DNA from: a virus
Virus record (IMG/VR): IMGVR_UViG_3300009601_000004
Location: 28,737 to 92,736 of that record
Reading direction: 5' to 3' (one strand)
Length of the DNA stretch: 64,000 nucleotides
Below are positions 8,709 to 17,590 of the stretch, in pieces (within the stretch, counting starts at the first letter, position 1; every line of letters starts with the position of its first letter). Under the pieces are notes generated by a model. It worked only from the letters and a program-made list of their open reading frames with translations. It had not been told where the DNA came from and made no database searches. A program made the position numbers and the translations under genes.

Positions 8709-9225
8709 TTGGCCCAAGGAAAAGCTAGACAAGTGGGTGACTGTTTACACGGACGCAGGGTTTCACGAAGGGAGGGCTCGTGTTGCGTACTTGGCGCGCA
8801 CGAGCCTGACACCTAGATGGTTCGACAATGCTCGTGACTGCCAATGCACCGACGTGCAAGCGGCTGAAACTATCGCCATATGGTTCGCGCTCAACGAAGT
8901 ACACCGGGTGTTCCCTGACCCCGCGACCATCGAAGGGCTGTTCGTGCGTACGGACAACAAGTGGGTCGCAGAGCTTGTGGGTGCCAAGACAAAGTCCCAG
9001 CGTAAGCATTACCTTCGGCGAGCTTTGAAGGGCCAGCTTCAAACCGATCTGCACACCGCGCTGAAAGGCGTGTTCAATGCTGCTGACCACTACGGGTACG
9101 AACTGCGGGTAAAGCATGTGTTCGCGCACGGGAGAGCTAACGACCCGACAGCGCGGTGGATGAATGACCAGGCCGACAGGTTGGCAAATTTACGATCGAA
9201 GGAGCGACAAAATGCCGCTAACTAA
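8701..9225 (+). CDS. RNase H-like nuclease
   Basis: The 174-residue product has the acidic residues of an RNase HI fold in order. They are Asp in VYTDAGF near residue 15, Glu in QAAETIAIW near 58, Asp in VRTDNKW near 83, and a C-terminal helix with HGRANDPTARWMNDQADRLA, where His and Asp complete the active site. RNase H removes RNA primers from RNA-DNA hybrids, which fits a phage that carries its own polymerase. The start at ATG 8701 lies inside the preceding gene. The nick-and-process role is inferred from motif order. Confidence 0.75.
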   Translation: MPSWPKEKLDKWVTVYTDAGFHEGRARVAYLARTSLTPRWFDNARDCQCTDVQAAETIAIWFALNEVHRVFPDPATIEGLFVRTDNKWVAELVGAKTKSQRKHYLRRALKGQLQTDLHTALKGVFNAADHYGYELRVKHVFAHGRANDPTARWMNDQADRLANLRSKERQNAAN

Positions 9226-9433
9226 GTGCTGGCCTCTACAGTTGGCTTGGCTTCTACCTCTTCGGCCCGCAGACCCGTGGGGCTTGCGGCAAACGTCCGT
9301 CGCGCTTAGCCGTGCCATGCTTGCAGCAAACCCCGAGTGGTACCGCCTGTTCGGTCTACCCAAAGGATGGACAAAGCATGTGCCGCAGTCTACCTATGAG
9401 GAGCTACTGAGCCTGGCAGCGAGACGGCCCTAG
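9212..9433 (+). CDS. Unknown small protein closing the left operon
   Basis: The ATG at 9212 follows AAGGAG with good spacing and gives 73 residues. An N-terminal apolar segment (LQLAWLLPLRPADPWGLR) is followed by a helical, mildly basic part. No family recognised. Its stop codon sits in the left arm of a hairpin shared with the opposing operon. Confidence 0.55.
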   Translation: MPLTKCWPLQLAWLLPLRPADPWGLRQTSVALSRAMLAANPEWYRLFGLPKGWTKHVPQSTYEELLSLAARRP

Positions 9434-9458
9434 CTCCACAGGGACGGTAGCTAGGCCC
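9426..9458. terminator. Shared hairpin between convergent operons
   Basis: The arms GGCCCTAGCT (9426-9435) and AGCTAGGCC (9449-9457) pair with one bulged C. Each arm contains the stop codon of one of the two facing genes. There is no clear U-tract on either strand, so termination may depend on the stem plus Rho, or on collision. Confidence 0.5.
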
Positions 9459-9630
9459 AGTAGCCAGCATCACGGTGGCGGTTCATCGCTAGTTGCGCTG
9501 CGAGTATACGCTTGCCGTCTTTGCTGCGTTTGGCTTCGAGCAACGCGCGGTAGAGAATGCGGCGCTTAGCAAGGTACTCCGCGTGGAACTTCAGGTATTT
9601 CGGGTCAGCGCTGCCATACTTCTTGCTCAC
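9451..9630 (-). CDS. Small basic helical protein downstream of the polymerase
   Basis: The 59-residue product most likely starts at GTG 9630, overlapping the polymerase stop as GTGA with GGAG upstream. An in-frame TTG at 9642 would add four residues. The sequence is a run of Lys/Arg-rich helices (KYLKFHAEYLAKRRILYR), compatible with a DNA-binding or polymerase-associated helper. No family recognised. Confidence 0.55.
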   Translation of the reverse strand: MSKKYGSADPKYLKFHAEYLAKRRILYRALLEAKRSKDGKRILAAQLAMNRHRDAGYWA

Positions 9631-12600
9631 GTTTCGCTCCAACGGGATTGACCCATACCTAGCGGGTCATCTTCGCGGAGGGCCATCCCTGGATCAGCCG
9701 TGAAGTTGACACCGGGGTATGCCTCGTTGGTGACGTTCATCCGCTCGATGAGCAGGTCGTAGATGCGCTTCGCGTCGTGCTCTGGGCACTCGACGGTGAT
9801 GGAGTCGTGGCACTGGTTGATGATGCCGGTGCCGGGACCGGCGTACCCAAACGGAATGCGCGGTACGAGGTCGGCCATGATCTTGTTCATCAGGCCCGCG
9901 CCACTCGCTTGGATGGGGAAGTTCACGAACTCATTCAGCTTCGAGGCGCGTTGGCCTGTGAAATCGCGACGGCGCCAGGTGACCGGCTCGTAGATGCAAC
10001 CGTGCGCCTTGACCAAAGCCAGCTCGCGGAGCCAACCGTCAATGAACTCCGGGCACCCCTTGAGCCAGTTTTCGTGCATGGCGCCGACCTCCATCTCCGT
10101 GAGGTCGGGGAAGAGGAGTACACCGCGCTTCTTGTCTTCGGCGGATGTGACCAAGCGGAACACCGTGTGGGTGTCCACGACCTCGACAGAGCCACCGCGG
10201 ACGGCACAACCAGCTGCGTACTGCGAGGCGTATTGAATGGCCTTAGCGAGTTTGCGCATCTTCTCGAACTCGCCACCCCGCGCGAAGTCCTTGCGGCCAA
10301 ACACGGAAGGTGCGCCGCCGAAGTTCATCATGCGAACCCGGCCGAAGACGGCTTCCATGGTCATCTGGTGCGGGTCAATGCCCTTCTCAAAGGCTTCAAG
10401 GTACCGGGCAGCTCCCCAGCGGGCGGCGGCGATGCGCAGCTCCAGCTGGTCCATGTCGGCGCCTACGAGCAGGTTGCCGGGTGCCGCGATGATCATGCCC
10501 TTGGCGAGTGCCGGCAAGTTCTGGACGTTAGGCCCGCTACTGCTGTACCGCCCGGTCACTGGGGTATGGTTGTTCCAATTCGCGTGGAGACGGCCATCTA
10601 CCCAGGTGCGGCAGGCTTTATCCAGCGCAAGGTCGCCGGTTGGGGGGCGGAAAGGCCGGACGTACGTGCCCCACATCTTCGCGTGGCGACGCACCATGCG
10701 GATGGAGTGGATGAACTTGCGCTGTAGGTCGGTGAGGTTTGGGTCAACCATGAGCTGACGCAACACGCTGTCCCCGGTGCTGATCTCACCGCTGCTCGTG
10801 TACAGCTCTTTGTTCTTCAGCTTCGTAGGGATGGGTAGTTCCCACTCATCGAATAGAACGGCGCGCAGCTGGGGGTGTGACAGGGGGTTGAAGGCTAGCG
10901 TGTCGAGACCCAGCTCTGACGCATTCGGCAGGAATCCAGCATCCCCGAACTCGTCTTTGGCGTCAGCGTCTGCCTCTTCTCGCTCATCAAGGGATGCTTC
11001 TAGCTGCCACTCGCTGTTTGCCTTGTCCGCTTTCTTGGAGCGCTTGACGATGTCCGTCACGTCCACGCCACCGGCCTGGAGCACTTGACGAAGACGCAGG
11101 GTCCACTGCGGCACCGCACCACGCGGCAACGTGACCATGCCCTGCGACCCGTCAGCGTTCCGTTTGCCATTCCGTATGGTGATCTTGCCGGGAGACGCGA
11201 GCAATAGGTCAAGGCGCTCCCGCTCGTCTTGGTCGACCTGCATCCCTTGGTAGTGCATCCCTACGCAGGCGCTCTGCATGACATGGTCCAGCGTCAGCAC
11301 GCCGGTTTGCTGGCGCTCCTTGAGCACCTCGTACATGCGTGGGACGGTGTCACCGGGCACAACATTGTCCCAGATGCAGTAGCGCCACAGCGTCTCATCC
11401 GTCCGAGCGTGTACTGCGGTGTGGTTGCCCTTCCAATCGTGGATGTCTGTCCACACACTGCCGACGGTGCCGAGGTCGTTAGGTATCTCTGGCTGTACAG
11501 AGCGCTTTACTTGGATGCCATCAAGGTGGGGCGAAGGGCTCCACCCTGACCTACACTCGGTCACGATTCGGTCGTATTGCCCGCTGTTCCAGCCTACTTT
11601 GAGTATTCCGGCGTCGGTTCCCCAGTGCTTCAGTATGCGGTCGCGCTCCGCTTGCTCGTGGGCGTCGTACAGGGGTAGCCGTGTACCATCGTCCATGGTG
11701 TACCAGTCTTCGTAGAACCCCGGCGGGTTGCTCTGAACATCGGCGATGGCTGCGCGTATGGCTTCGGACTGCACAGCGCCCTGCGACTCGTACACTTGGC
11801 GGAGCCGCACAGCCGCCTGCTGGCGCGCTTCCGTCTCGCGGCGCCACTGTACCGGGTCGTAGGGCACGATGACGCCCCATGTGGTCGTACCGATGCCAAG
11901 GCACCGCCGACGCGCAGTCATGGCACGAATGCCGTCAGTCTCCCAGTCCCAGAAGTGCGTCTTCGTGCCTAGCCAATCCAGGGGTAAGTAGTCTGGGTGG
12001 TCTCGCTGGATGAGCAGACGTTCCATATCGGCGACGCCGGGACGGTAGATCATCTTGGTGTCGAACACACGCAGTTCACCGCGCCACCACCGCCAAGCCC
12101 GGTCGAGGTCCGCCATGAACACCTCATCCCACTGGCTTTCGCGCAAGACGAAACCAGGGCTCAGCATGGGCAGGATCTGTCGACCTGGGACGCGAGAGGG
12201 GTCGAGACCTTCGGCCTTCAGGCGTTCGGGGTAGTCAAAGAACGGTCGAGGGTCCACGGCGGACAATGGCAGCTCGACTAGGCGGCCACGAGCGTTGCCA
12301 ATGCCCCCACGTAGGCCAGGGACGATGGCGCGGGCGGACACCGGACCAAACGGAATGACGTGCAGAAACGGCGCAATCTCCCGATGCATCCGGGGGGCGC
12401 AACACTCGGTCGGCGTTGGGATTGGTTGCTTGCCAGCGCTGGCGCGCTTTTTGTTGCGACGGCGCAGCTTGCTTTCATACGCGGTCACGTCGCCGCCGGG
12501 GGACATGCACGCCACCGTAGATGTCGTTGATAGGTGATGGCGAGACGTGCCCAGCCGAACGAGTGCATCGTCTAGGTAGCCACCAGTACGCCCAGCAAAA

Positions 12601-12785
12601 GGCCGGTCGGCTAACAGCTCGGACTTGCCTGGTTCCTGTGCGACTCCGACGCGGTCAGTCCCCGGAATGATCTCGGAACCACAGGGCCCATGGCCTTCGG
12701 TGCGCAGTGGGCAGATGTCGCAGCGAGCGCCTAGTGCCTGCATGTCTTCGTAGGAGGTGTGGCCGGCTGGCCTGTCTATCACCAT
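9627..12785 (-). CDS. Fused Fe-S uracil-DNA glycosylase-like domain and family A DNA polymerase
   Basis: A 1052-residue replicative polymerase. Residues ~15-235 resemble the Fe-S UDG superfamily: CDIC near the start, PFAGRTGGYLDDAL, and later Cys in VACMS and ECC. The usual HPS active-site motif is replaced by LSPG, so glycosylase activity is doubtful. The 3'-5' exonuclease has DWETDG near 280, NSGQYD and YCIWD. The polymerase has GRYSSS, motif A ADMDQLELRI near 777, motif B RKLAKAIQYASQY near 845 and motif C HDSI near 990. The residue equivalent to E. coli Phe762 is Tyr, as in T7 polymerase. An ATG start with GGAG upstream is well placed. The fusion could recruit uracil recognition to the fork. 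Confidence 0.88.
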   Translation of the reverse strand: MVIDRPAGHTSYEDMQALGARCDICPLRTEGHGPCGSEIIPGTDRVGVAQEPGKSELLADRPFAGRTGGYLDDALVRLGTSRHHLSTTSTVACMSPGGDVTAYESKLRRRNKKRASAGKQPIPTPTECCAPRMHREIAPFLHVIPFGPVSARAIVPGLRGGIGNARGRLVELPLSAVDPRPFFDYPERLKAEGLDPSRVPGRQILPMLSPGFVLRESQWDEVFMADLDRAWRWWRGELRVFDTKMIYRPGVADMERLLIQRDHPDYLPLDWLGTKTHFWDWETDGIRAMTARRRCLGIGTTTWGVIVPYDPVQWRRETEARQQAAVRLRQVYESQGAVQSEAIRAAIADVQSNPPGFYEDWYTMDDGTRLPLYDAHEQAERDRILKHWGTDAGILKVGWNSGQYDRIVTECRSGWSPSPHLDGIQVKRSVQPEIPNDLGTVGSVWTDIHDWKGNHTAVHARTDETLWRYCIWDNVVPGDTVPRMYEVLKERQQTGVLTLDHVMQSACVGMHYQGMQVDQDERERLDLLLASPGKITIRNGKRNADGSQGMVTLPRGAVPQWTLRLRQVLQAGGVDVTDIVKRSKKADKANSEWQLEASLDEREEADADAKDEFGDAGFLPNASELGLDTLAFNPLSHPQLRAVLFDEWELPIPTKLKNKELYTSSGEISTGDSVLRQLMVDPNLTDLQRKFIHSIRMVRRHAKMWGTYVRPFRPPTGDLALDKACRTWVDGRLHANWNNHTPVTGRYSSSGPNVQNLPALAKGMIIAAPGNLLVGADMDQLELRIAAARWGAARYLEAFEKGIDPHQMTMEAVFGRVRMMNFGGAPSVFGRKDFARGGEFEKMRKLAKAIQYASQYAAGCAVRGGSVEVVDTHTVFRLVTSAEDKKRGVLLFPDLTEMEVGAMHENWLKGCPEFIDGWLRELALVKAHGCIYEPVTWRRRDFTGQRASKLNEFVNFPIQASGAGLMNKIMADLVPRIPFGYAGPGTGIINQCHDSITVECPEHDAKRIYDLLIERMNVTNEAYPGVNFTADPGMALREDDPLGMGQSRWSET

Positions 12786-13133
12786 GTCGCGTAACTCCAG
12801 CCTACCCAGCTATGAGTTATACGGGGCCTTGGCACAGGGGTACCCCAGGGCATGAGCAGGGGTACAGCCCAGTCAGACCAGCAGGGTACTAGAATACCCA
12901 ACGCAGACGTCCCCCAAGCAAAGGCGGTCGGGTGGGGTGCGGGTGGGACAGGTACCCACGTCTTTGGGACAGTCCACAACATCGAGCACTCCTAGTGATG
13001 AGGGGGCACGCCACAAAGGTCCGGTCCATACTAAACGCAAGAGAGTACCCTCTCAGTAGAGAAACCCGCTGCCTGATGTGGTCAGACAGCGGGCGGGTTG
13101 TAGGCCCTCCGTGGGGACCAAGGGCCTACGAGA
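12786..13133. promoter_or_regulatory. 348-bp intergenic leader upstream of the polymerase gene
   Basis: No gene is apparent on either strand. The part nearest the polymerase holds an inverted repeat GTACCCC/GGGGTAC (about 12840-12866) and a GAGAG/CTCTC dyad at 13041-13054. The distal part holds the two hairpins that end the upstream transcript, listed separately. It is the longest gap in the window and the likely place for a polymerase promoter, but I cannot pick a convincing -35/-10 pair. Confidence 0.45.
13065..13129 (-). terminator. Double-hairpin terminator of the candidate SSB transcript
   Basis: On the minus strand the first stem is GTAGGCCCT/AGGGCCTAC (13129-13100). The second is CCCGCTG/CAGCGGG (13093-13065), with further pairing in its loop, followed by a T-rich GGGTTTCTCT. 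Both lie just past the stop of the 13134 gene. The second has the form of an intrinsic terminator. Confidence 0.65.
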
Positions 13134-14012
13134 CTAGGCTACGCCGGGAGGTCCAAAGCCTGCGGGTGCGCTAGGTGCCGACGGGCCACCGGGAGGGGTC
13201 AGCCCGTTGGTACGGGCTGCGGGGGCTGCGGGACCGGCGGGTGCTGCGGGACCGGCGGGTGCTGCGGGGGGTCCAGCCGGTGCGGTTGCGACTGCGCCAC
13301 CGGGACGGGGTCCACCAACGGCCGGGGGGCCAGCAGGGGGAGCGCCAGCAGGCGGCAACATTCCAGCGGCGGCGGTCGGTGCCAGCGCGGCGCCTCCGGT
13401 CATCTTCGCCATCTTGGTGTCATAGCCCCAGCTGATGTTCTTGCCGCTGGTTGCAATCTTGTTGAACTGCTCACGGGCCTTCTCGATGCCACCGTCAGGG
13501 CCACCCGTCAAGATGGTGACGAGGGGGAAGCCGTTGTCTCCCGACTTCGGATCCTTGTAGCCCTTGGGGGGCGGGTCGAAGGTAACGAACAGCGTCTGGC
13601 CCAGGAACCAGTCGACATCGAACTGAAAATTGTCATCAAGGCTGGTCAGGAAGGCTTCCAAGGTCTTGCCCGCCGCCGCCGCGTGGTCGCCGTAGACGCC
13701 AAGGGCCAACAGGCCGCCCTTCAGCTCACGTTCACGGTACTTGTCGGCTTCAGTGTTCTTGCCGTCGGGAAAGCTCACGGTGGTGCGGATGTTTTCACCA
13801 ACACCGGCTTTGGATGCCAGCCATGAGCCGTCTTCCTGCGGCGTGAAGCAAGTAACGGCCTCACCTTCGATCTTGTCGTACTCGTACCCGGTCCCGCTCG
13901 TTTCCGAGGAGGTGGCAGTCACCAAGATTTGGTAGATGCCGCGCAAAGGGTAGCCTGAGCTGACGCCTTGTGGGCGCTCGCCTTGGAGGTTTTGAACTGT
14001 GCGTAATGCCAT
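13134..14012 (-). CDS. Candidate single-stranded DNA-binding or recombination mediator protein with Pro-Ala-Gly tail
   Basis: ATG 14012 (MALRTVQN) is preferred over longer frames, giving 292 residues. Residues 1-205 are beta-rich with several aromatic strands (GIYQILVTATSS, TLFVTFDPPPKGY). Residues 230-292 form a low-complexity tail of Pro, Ala and Gly with repeats of AGPAAPAGPAAPA. A folded beta domain plus a flexible tail, encoded next to a RecA-like ATPase and the polymerase, suggests an SSB-type protein. The tail lacks the acidic tip of bacterial SSB, and the fold is not certain. Two hairpins follow the stop, so it probably ends a transcript. A structural prediction would be needed to confirm an OB fold. 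Confidence 0.5.
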   Translation of the reverse strand: MALRTVQNLQGERPQGVSSGYPLRGIYQILVTATSSETSGTGYEYDKIEGEAVTCFTPQEDGSWLASKAGVGENIRTTVSFPDGKNTEADKYRERELKGGLLALGVYGDHAAAAGKTLEAFLTSLDDNFQFDVDWFLGQTLFVTFDPPPKGYKDPKSGDNGFPLVTILTGGPDGGIEKAREQFNKIATSGKNISWGYDTKMAKMTGGAALAPTAAAGMLPPAGAPPAGPPAVGGPRPGGAVATAPAGPPAAPAGPAAPAGPAAPAARTNGLTPPGGPSAPSAPAGFGPPGVA

Positions 14013-14095
14013 GGGTCTTCTCGCTGTTGTCCGCTGTGAATGAATAGAGCCGGTTGGCGCGGACAGAACCGCCGGCACTTCTGCAGAATCAAAAA

Positions 14096-14302
14096 TTAAA
14101 GGATGACCAACGTGCTAGTGTCGCCATTAGTGGCCATGGTGTAAAGCGTCCCATCAGAGGTCAGGGCAAAGTCTAGCAAGCGTAGTGCCCGACGTATGGT
14201 TTCAGTGCGGGAGGCGGCGCTTAGTGAGGTTTGGCAACTTTCGAGCATCTTTATGGTTGTGCTGTCCATATCGAGTTGGACGCGTGTTTTTCCCTTTCCC
14301 AT
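14096..14302 (-). CDS. Ribbon-helix-helix (CopG/MetJ-like) regulator
   Basis: This 68-residue protein has a basic N-terminal strand (KTRVQLDMDS) followed by two helices (STTIKMLESC, RTETIRRALRLLDFAL), the classic layout of RHH repressors that bind short palindromes as dimers. It overlaps the RecA-like gene by ATGA, so it is made with the recombination genes. Short palindromes of the CACGATCGTGT type precede genes in this block and are plausible targets; that link is inference only. Confidence 0.7.
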   Translation of the reverse strand: MGKGKTRVQLDMDSTTIKMLESCQTSLSAASRTETIRRALRLLDFALTSDGTLYTMATNGDTSTLVIL

Positions 14303-15492
14303 CAGATGAGACCTCGGAGTGCGTTGGTTTGGCGACCAGCGCGAAGACGGCCACGGTGGATGCCGTCAACTGTGGCCCACCTGACGTGAGTGTAGTGATG
14401 GCCTTGGCGTAGCAGGTACTCCGCCCAAGGCTTCGCGGCGTCGCGTTCGGGCGTGCCGTTGACGATGATAGCCTGCGCGATGTTTTCGGCTACCTCTTCC
14501 ATCCACTCTAGGCCGCTGGGGCGCGGGACATGGTAGTTGTAGCCGTGGACGCGTGCCGCTTCCCGGATGATCTCCGCCGTGTTGAGGGGGCCGTCAAACT
14601 CGGGAACAATGTCGAACCGATCACCTGTCGCGACACCAGGGTTGCCACGCTCAGCGTTGCAACGGAAGTCCCAGGGTGGGCTTGCTTGCGCCGTTTCTCC
14701 TGGCCGTAGCACCGCTGTGGGTTGTGGGCGGCCCGTGGCGTACAGGCATATGTCGGCTTCGCAGGGCAGCACGCTGACCAGCTTGCCCCAGCTTAGGTCC
14801 GGTCCCAAGGGGTACGCACCGTCTTTGTCGTGATGGTAGGCCAGCTGGGCATGAGCAGTCAGAACGCCGGGTATACCTGCCCAGCGCAGGGCCTTGCCTA
14901 CTTCGGTGACCAGTGGGCGAAGAACGCCCCACATTGCGCGGTCAGTGCCTTTCTCTGTGCCATCAGGGCGGTACTGGGTGTAGCGCTTGCGGATGGCTGC
15001 AAAGCTGTTGGCCATGAGCAGGGTCGCATCGTCGACATACACCGACGTGAACCCGTTTTCACCTGCCCAGCGAATCCAAGCGGGAAGCTCCTCAAAGGTC
15101 GAGACGTGCTGGATCTGTTGACTCACGTCGATACCTAGAACGGTCTTCGCGGTAGTAGCACCGCCAGGTTGGGTGAGGATGAGGCCACCGCCGGCCACGA
15201 AGCGCAAAGCGTCCGTAGACTTGGAGGTGTTGGTTCCGCCAAACACCACGATGAAGGGCGGGTCGTCGAGCTTGCGGTCTGCACCGCGGCCCACGTAGAG
15301 GTTTGGTGCGTTGATGGCGGCGCGGAGGTCGGCATCGAGCTGCGGGGTCACCGGAGCCTTACCCATCGCAGGGCCTGGAGCGATGACGGCCACCGTAGTG
15401 CCCGTCTGGGCTACGGCTACGGCTGGTACGGCGACTGCCGGCGCTGCGACTGCAGCGACGCCGGTAACACCGGGTCGAGGGTCTGTGGTCAT
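14302..15492 (-). CDS. RecA/Sak4-like recombination ATPase
   Basis: The start at ATG 15492 is chosen because GGAG lies 9 nt upstream; the ATG at 15501 abuts it. The 396-residue protein opens with a flexible Ala-Val-Pro segment. A P-loop follows near 84-92 (GGTNTSKST, with Ser in place of the Gly before Lys) and a Walker B near 150-158 (VYVDDATLL). The order and spacing fit the single-domain RecA paralogues of phages such as Sak4, which anneal or exchange strands together with SSB. Its neighbours, a Cas4-like nuclease and a candidate SSB, support that role. The C-terminal 70 residues are helical and basic. Confidence 0.72.
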   Translation of the reverse strand: MTTDPRPGVTGVAAVAAPAVAVPAVAVAQTGTTVAVIAPGPAMGKAPVTPQLDADLRAAINAPNLYVGRGADRKLDDPPFIVVFGGTNTSKSTDALRFVAGGGLILTQPGGATTAKTVLGIDVSQQIQHVSTFEELPAWIRWAGENGFTSVYVDDATLLMANSFAAIRKRYTQYRPDGTEKGTDRAMWGVLRPLVTEVGKALRWAGIPGVLTAHAQLAYHHDKDGAYPLGPDLSWGKLVSVLPCEADICLYATGRPQPTAVLRPGETAQASPPWDFRCNAERGNPGVATGDRFDIVPEFDGPLNTAEIIREAARVHGYNYHVPRPSGLEWMEEVAENIAQAIIVNGTPERDAAKPWAEYLLRQGHHYTHVRWATVDGIHRGRLRAGRQTNALRGLI

Positions 15493-15570
15493 GTGTGCCA
15501 TCTCCGTGGGGGGTGAGTTTCGCCTGTCGAGGGTTGTACTGCAGAGGGTGCGGGTACGTCAAGTATTTAC

Positions 15571-15586
15571 CTACACGATGGTGTAG
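15571..15586 (-). promoter_or_regulatory. Palindromic operator/promoter element, copy 1
   Basis: The dyad CTACACCATCGTGTAG on the minus strand lies about 80 nt upstream of the RecA-like gene and is followed by the AT-rich stretch GTAAATAC, which could serve as a -10 region. It shares the core CATCGTGT with two other sites at 17609 and 21547. Confidence 0.5.
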
Positions 15587-15597
15587 GGATGCCGATC

Positions 15598-16689
15598 TTA
15601 ATTCTTGAAAGGGCCTAGCAACGGCTGTACGCCGGCCGGGATTCCGTCAGGCCCATAGTCGCAAAGGTACGCGCCGGGGCAGGGCCCATAGCGGTGCTCA
15701 CACACACCATTCTCGATCATCACTTTGGGGAAGCGATAAGGGTCCATGTCAGTGCTCACGAGCGCTTGCTCTTGCCACTCACCATAGCGAATGGTGTCGC
15801 CGAAGGTCTGCAGGCGCCAGGGCAGCACTGGAGGTGTCACACGCTCGAAGCTGAACGCATAGTCTCCTGCAGCCCCATCACGACGCTCTTTCGGGTCGTG
15901 TTTGAACGTCGCGTAGTTGGTCAGCACGCCGCCGAAGAACTGCCGGAAATGCTGCTCTCCGAGGAGCCGTAGCGCTTGGAACTGGCCTGACCTGGCGTAG
16001 CCTCGCTGCTGCCGAAGGTCGCGGCGTCCACGCGTCTTGTGGTCAGGTAGGTGGACGTAGCCCGTCCGGTCCCAGTAGCAGAGGTCTAAGCGCAATGTCA
16101 TCATGTAGCGCGTGATGGCGGGGTCGATGCTCCACCCGTCCGTGGGGACAAACAGCCGCAGTTGTTGCTCGACTGCCAGAATCTCCCAGCGCTCGTACGC
16201 TTGGAAGTGTGCGGCGTAGGCATGGACAGCGGCTTTGGCCTCGTCAACGAAATCCGCCCACCACGTAGTCTCGTCGACTTCGATCCAGGGCTTGTTGTCC
16301 TCCGCACGGGCTCCCAGCTCGATGGCACGCATGGGACTGTGAAAAACGTCTGGGTCTTCACCACGCTGCTGGGCCATGACGCGCCGGTAGTAGTGCGCCA
16401 AACCCAAGTGGTACAAGGAGCCTCGAATCAGTGGAGGTGACCGTGGGTGTCGGACGTGTGCGACACGCGGGTCGTCTTTGAGCTTCGGGTGGTACAGGTA
16501 GGCCCACAGCTGGGGGCAGCGCAGCATGGTGGACAGACGGTGCCAACCTCGTTCGGACTGGCCAGCATCCATGAGGAGCTGACCCTCGACCATTACGAAG
16601 TCGGTAAGGTCTTCGGCTGGCATCAGCTCGCGTGCCATGTCGGCAGACAAGAAACCAATGCTGTCGAGGTGTTCGGGGCGGAGGGACAT
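15598..16689 (-). CDS. Cas4/RecB-like PD-(D/E)XK nuclease with Fe-S cluster cysteines
   Basis: This 363-residue protein has the nuclease core in order: Glu in LAVEQQLRL near 172, Asp in LRLDLCYWD near 200 and the catalytic DHK of HLPDHKTRG near 215. One N-terminal Cys (RCPQLW, near 58) and three C-terminal Cys (CEHRYGPCPGAYLC, near 329-342) form the split 4Fe-4S pattern of Cas4 and AddB nucleases. Such enzymes resect DNA ends to give single strands for RecA-type annealing. The ATG has GGAG upstream. The gene stands between the RecA-like ATPase and the helicase operon, as expected for a recombination module. Confidence 0.82.
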   Translation of the reverse strand: MSLRPEHLDSIGFLSADMARELMPAEDLTDFVMVEGQLLMDAGQSERGWHRLSTMLRCPQLWAYLYHPKLKDDPRVAHVRHPRSPPLIRGSLYHLGLAHYYRRVMAQQRGEDPDVFHSPMRAIELGARAEDNKPWIEVDETTWWADFVDEAKAAVHAYAAHFQAYERWEILAVEQQLRLFVPTDGWSIDPAITRYMMTLRLDLCYWDRTGYVHLPDHKTRGRRDLRQQRGYARSGQFQALRLLGEQHFRQFFGGVLTNYATFKHDPKERRDGAAGDYAFSFERVTPPVLPWRLQTFGDTIRYGEWQEQALVSTDMDPYRFPKVMIENGVCEHRYGPCPGAYLCDYGPDGIPAGVQPLLGPFKN

Positions 16690-16751
16690 GCCAAAATCTC
16701 CAAAGGTGGGCGGCTAGGGTGTACCGTGCAGGTGAGCCAAAAAGTGTCCGC

Positions 16752-17243
16752 CTACTCGGTGTCTGGAATAAAGCCGACGGGAGCGCTTACTTTGAGCTTA
16801 CGGTCTGCCGCTCCGCGCTCACCGGCAGGGGTCAGCACGAGGCCGTCCCAGGGGTGCAGAATGCGCTGTGTGCGAAGGAGCTTGAGTAGGTCGGTCGCTG
16901 CGTGGGCGCGCTGGCCTTGACCTAGCAGCCAGTCTATGACCTTGTTCTGGGGTTGGCCTGCGGTGCGTGAGACATGCGCGAGCAGCCGACGGGTGATGCT
17001 ACCAGGCTGTCCGGTGTACTCCACACGCTTGCGCCAGTCGGCACGTACGAGGACAACAGCCGGCTTTGCGGGCCACAGCCAACCGCGAGACCGCAGAGAG
17101 GCTGCGGCTTCCCGCAGGGTGCTGTACTCGCGGCCTGTCATCTTGCTGAGACGCTTGCCGGGGCGGCGTGCGGCTGCACGCAGCACAAGCAACTCTGTAG
17201 GTGTCAGGGCAACCTCAAGCTCTGCGGCAGGCACGGCGTTCAC
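16752..17243 (-). CDS. Probable winged-helix DNA-binding protein
   Basis: A GTG start (GTGA overlap with the upstream gene) gives 163 residues. Residues 12-50 read as helix-turn-helix (LTPTELLVLRAAARRP, REYSTLREAAASLRSRGWL), with a following beta wing. The rest is a second, similar helical unit ending in a wing (LHPWDGLVLTPAGE). Two tandem winged helices are typical of replication initiators and repressors. Direct evidence is limited to the residue pattern. Confidence 0.5.
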   Translation of the reverse strand: MNAVPAAELEVALTPTELLVLRAAARRPGKRLSKMTGREYSTLREAAASLRSRGWLWPAKPAVVLVRADWRKRVEYTGQPGSITRRLLAHVSRTAGQPQNKVIDWLLGQGQRAHAATDLLKLLRTQRILHPWDGLVLTPAGERGAADRKLKVSAPVGFIPDTE

Positions 17244-17590
17244 TGGCCGCCCGCTGCGGCAAGCAGGTCATCCATGTCCATGTTTTCGTTGGCTTGGATG
17301 TGCAACCAAGCGCTAGTCTGGCGACCCTCACACTGATTGCGGTTTTCCGCAGCGCTAATCTGCTGACGCCAGCGGAAGGAGGTCCGACGCTCCTTGCGGT
17401 TGTGGCCCTGGCGGTCTGTGCAACGGTAGAAGGTGCGCAGGCCAGCATCACGGAAGTTCGCGACGCCGACAAAGCCAACGTGTGCAAGGTCTTCTGGCCA
17501 CTCTTGTCCGTCACGGATCAGGAAGTAGCTGCCGTAGTCGGCTTCACAAGGCGGCGCGAGGTCGTCCCTTGCGGTGGTCTTTGTGCTCAT
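17240..17590 (-). CDS. Unknown 116-residue protein
   Basis: It is coupled at both ends by 4-nt overlaps. Its middle is basic (RKERRTSFRWRQQ) and its end acidic. Two Cys (YRCTD, NQCEG) and several His are present, but they form no standard zinc motif. The palindrome at 17609-17620 lies just upstream, inside the preceding gene, so it may be separately regulated. Confidence 0.5.
   Translation of the reverse strand: MSTKTTARDDLAPPCEADYGSYFLIRDGQEWPEDLAHVGFVGVANFRDAGLRTFYRCTDRQGHNRKERRTSFRWRQQISAAENRNQCEGRQTSAWLHIQANENMDMDDLLAAAGGQ

Noticed and set aside
9777-10727. A 316-residue open frame on the plus strand opposite the polymerase gene
   Set aside because: It is the antisense shadow of conserved polymerase motifs, has no ribosome site or operon context, and its composition is typical of GC-rich antisense frames.
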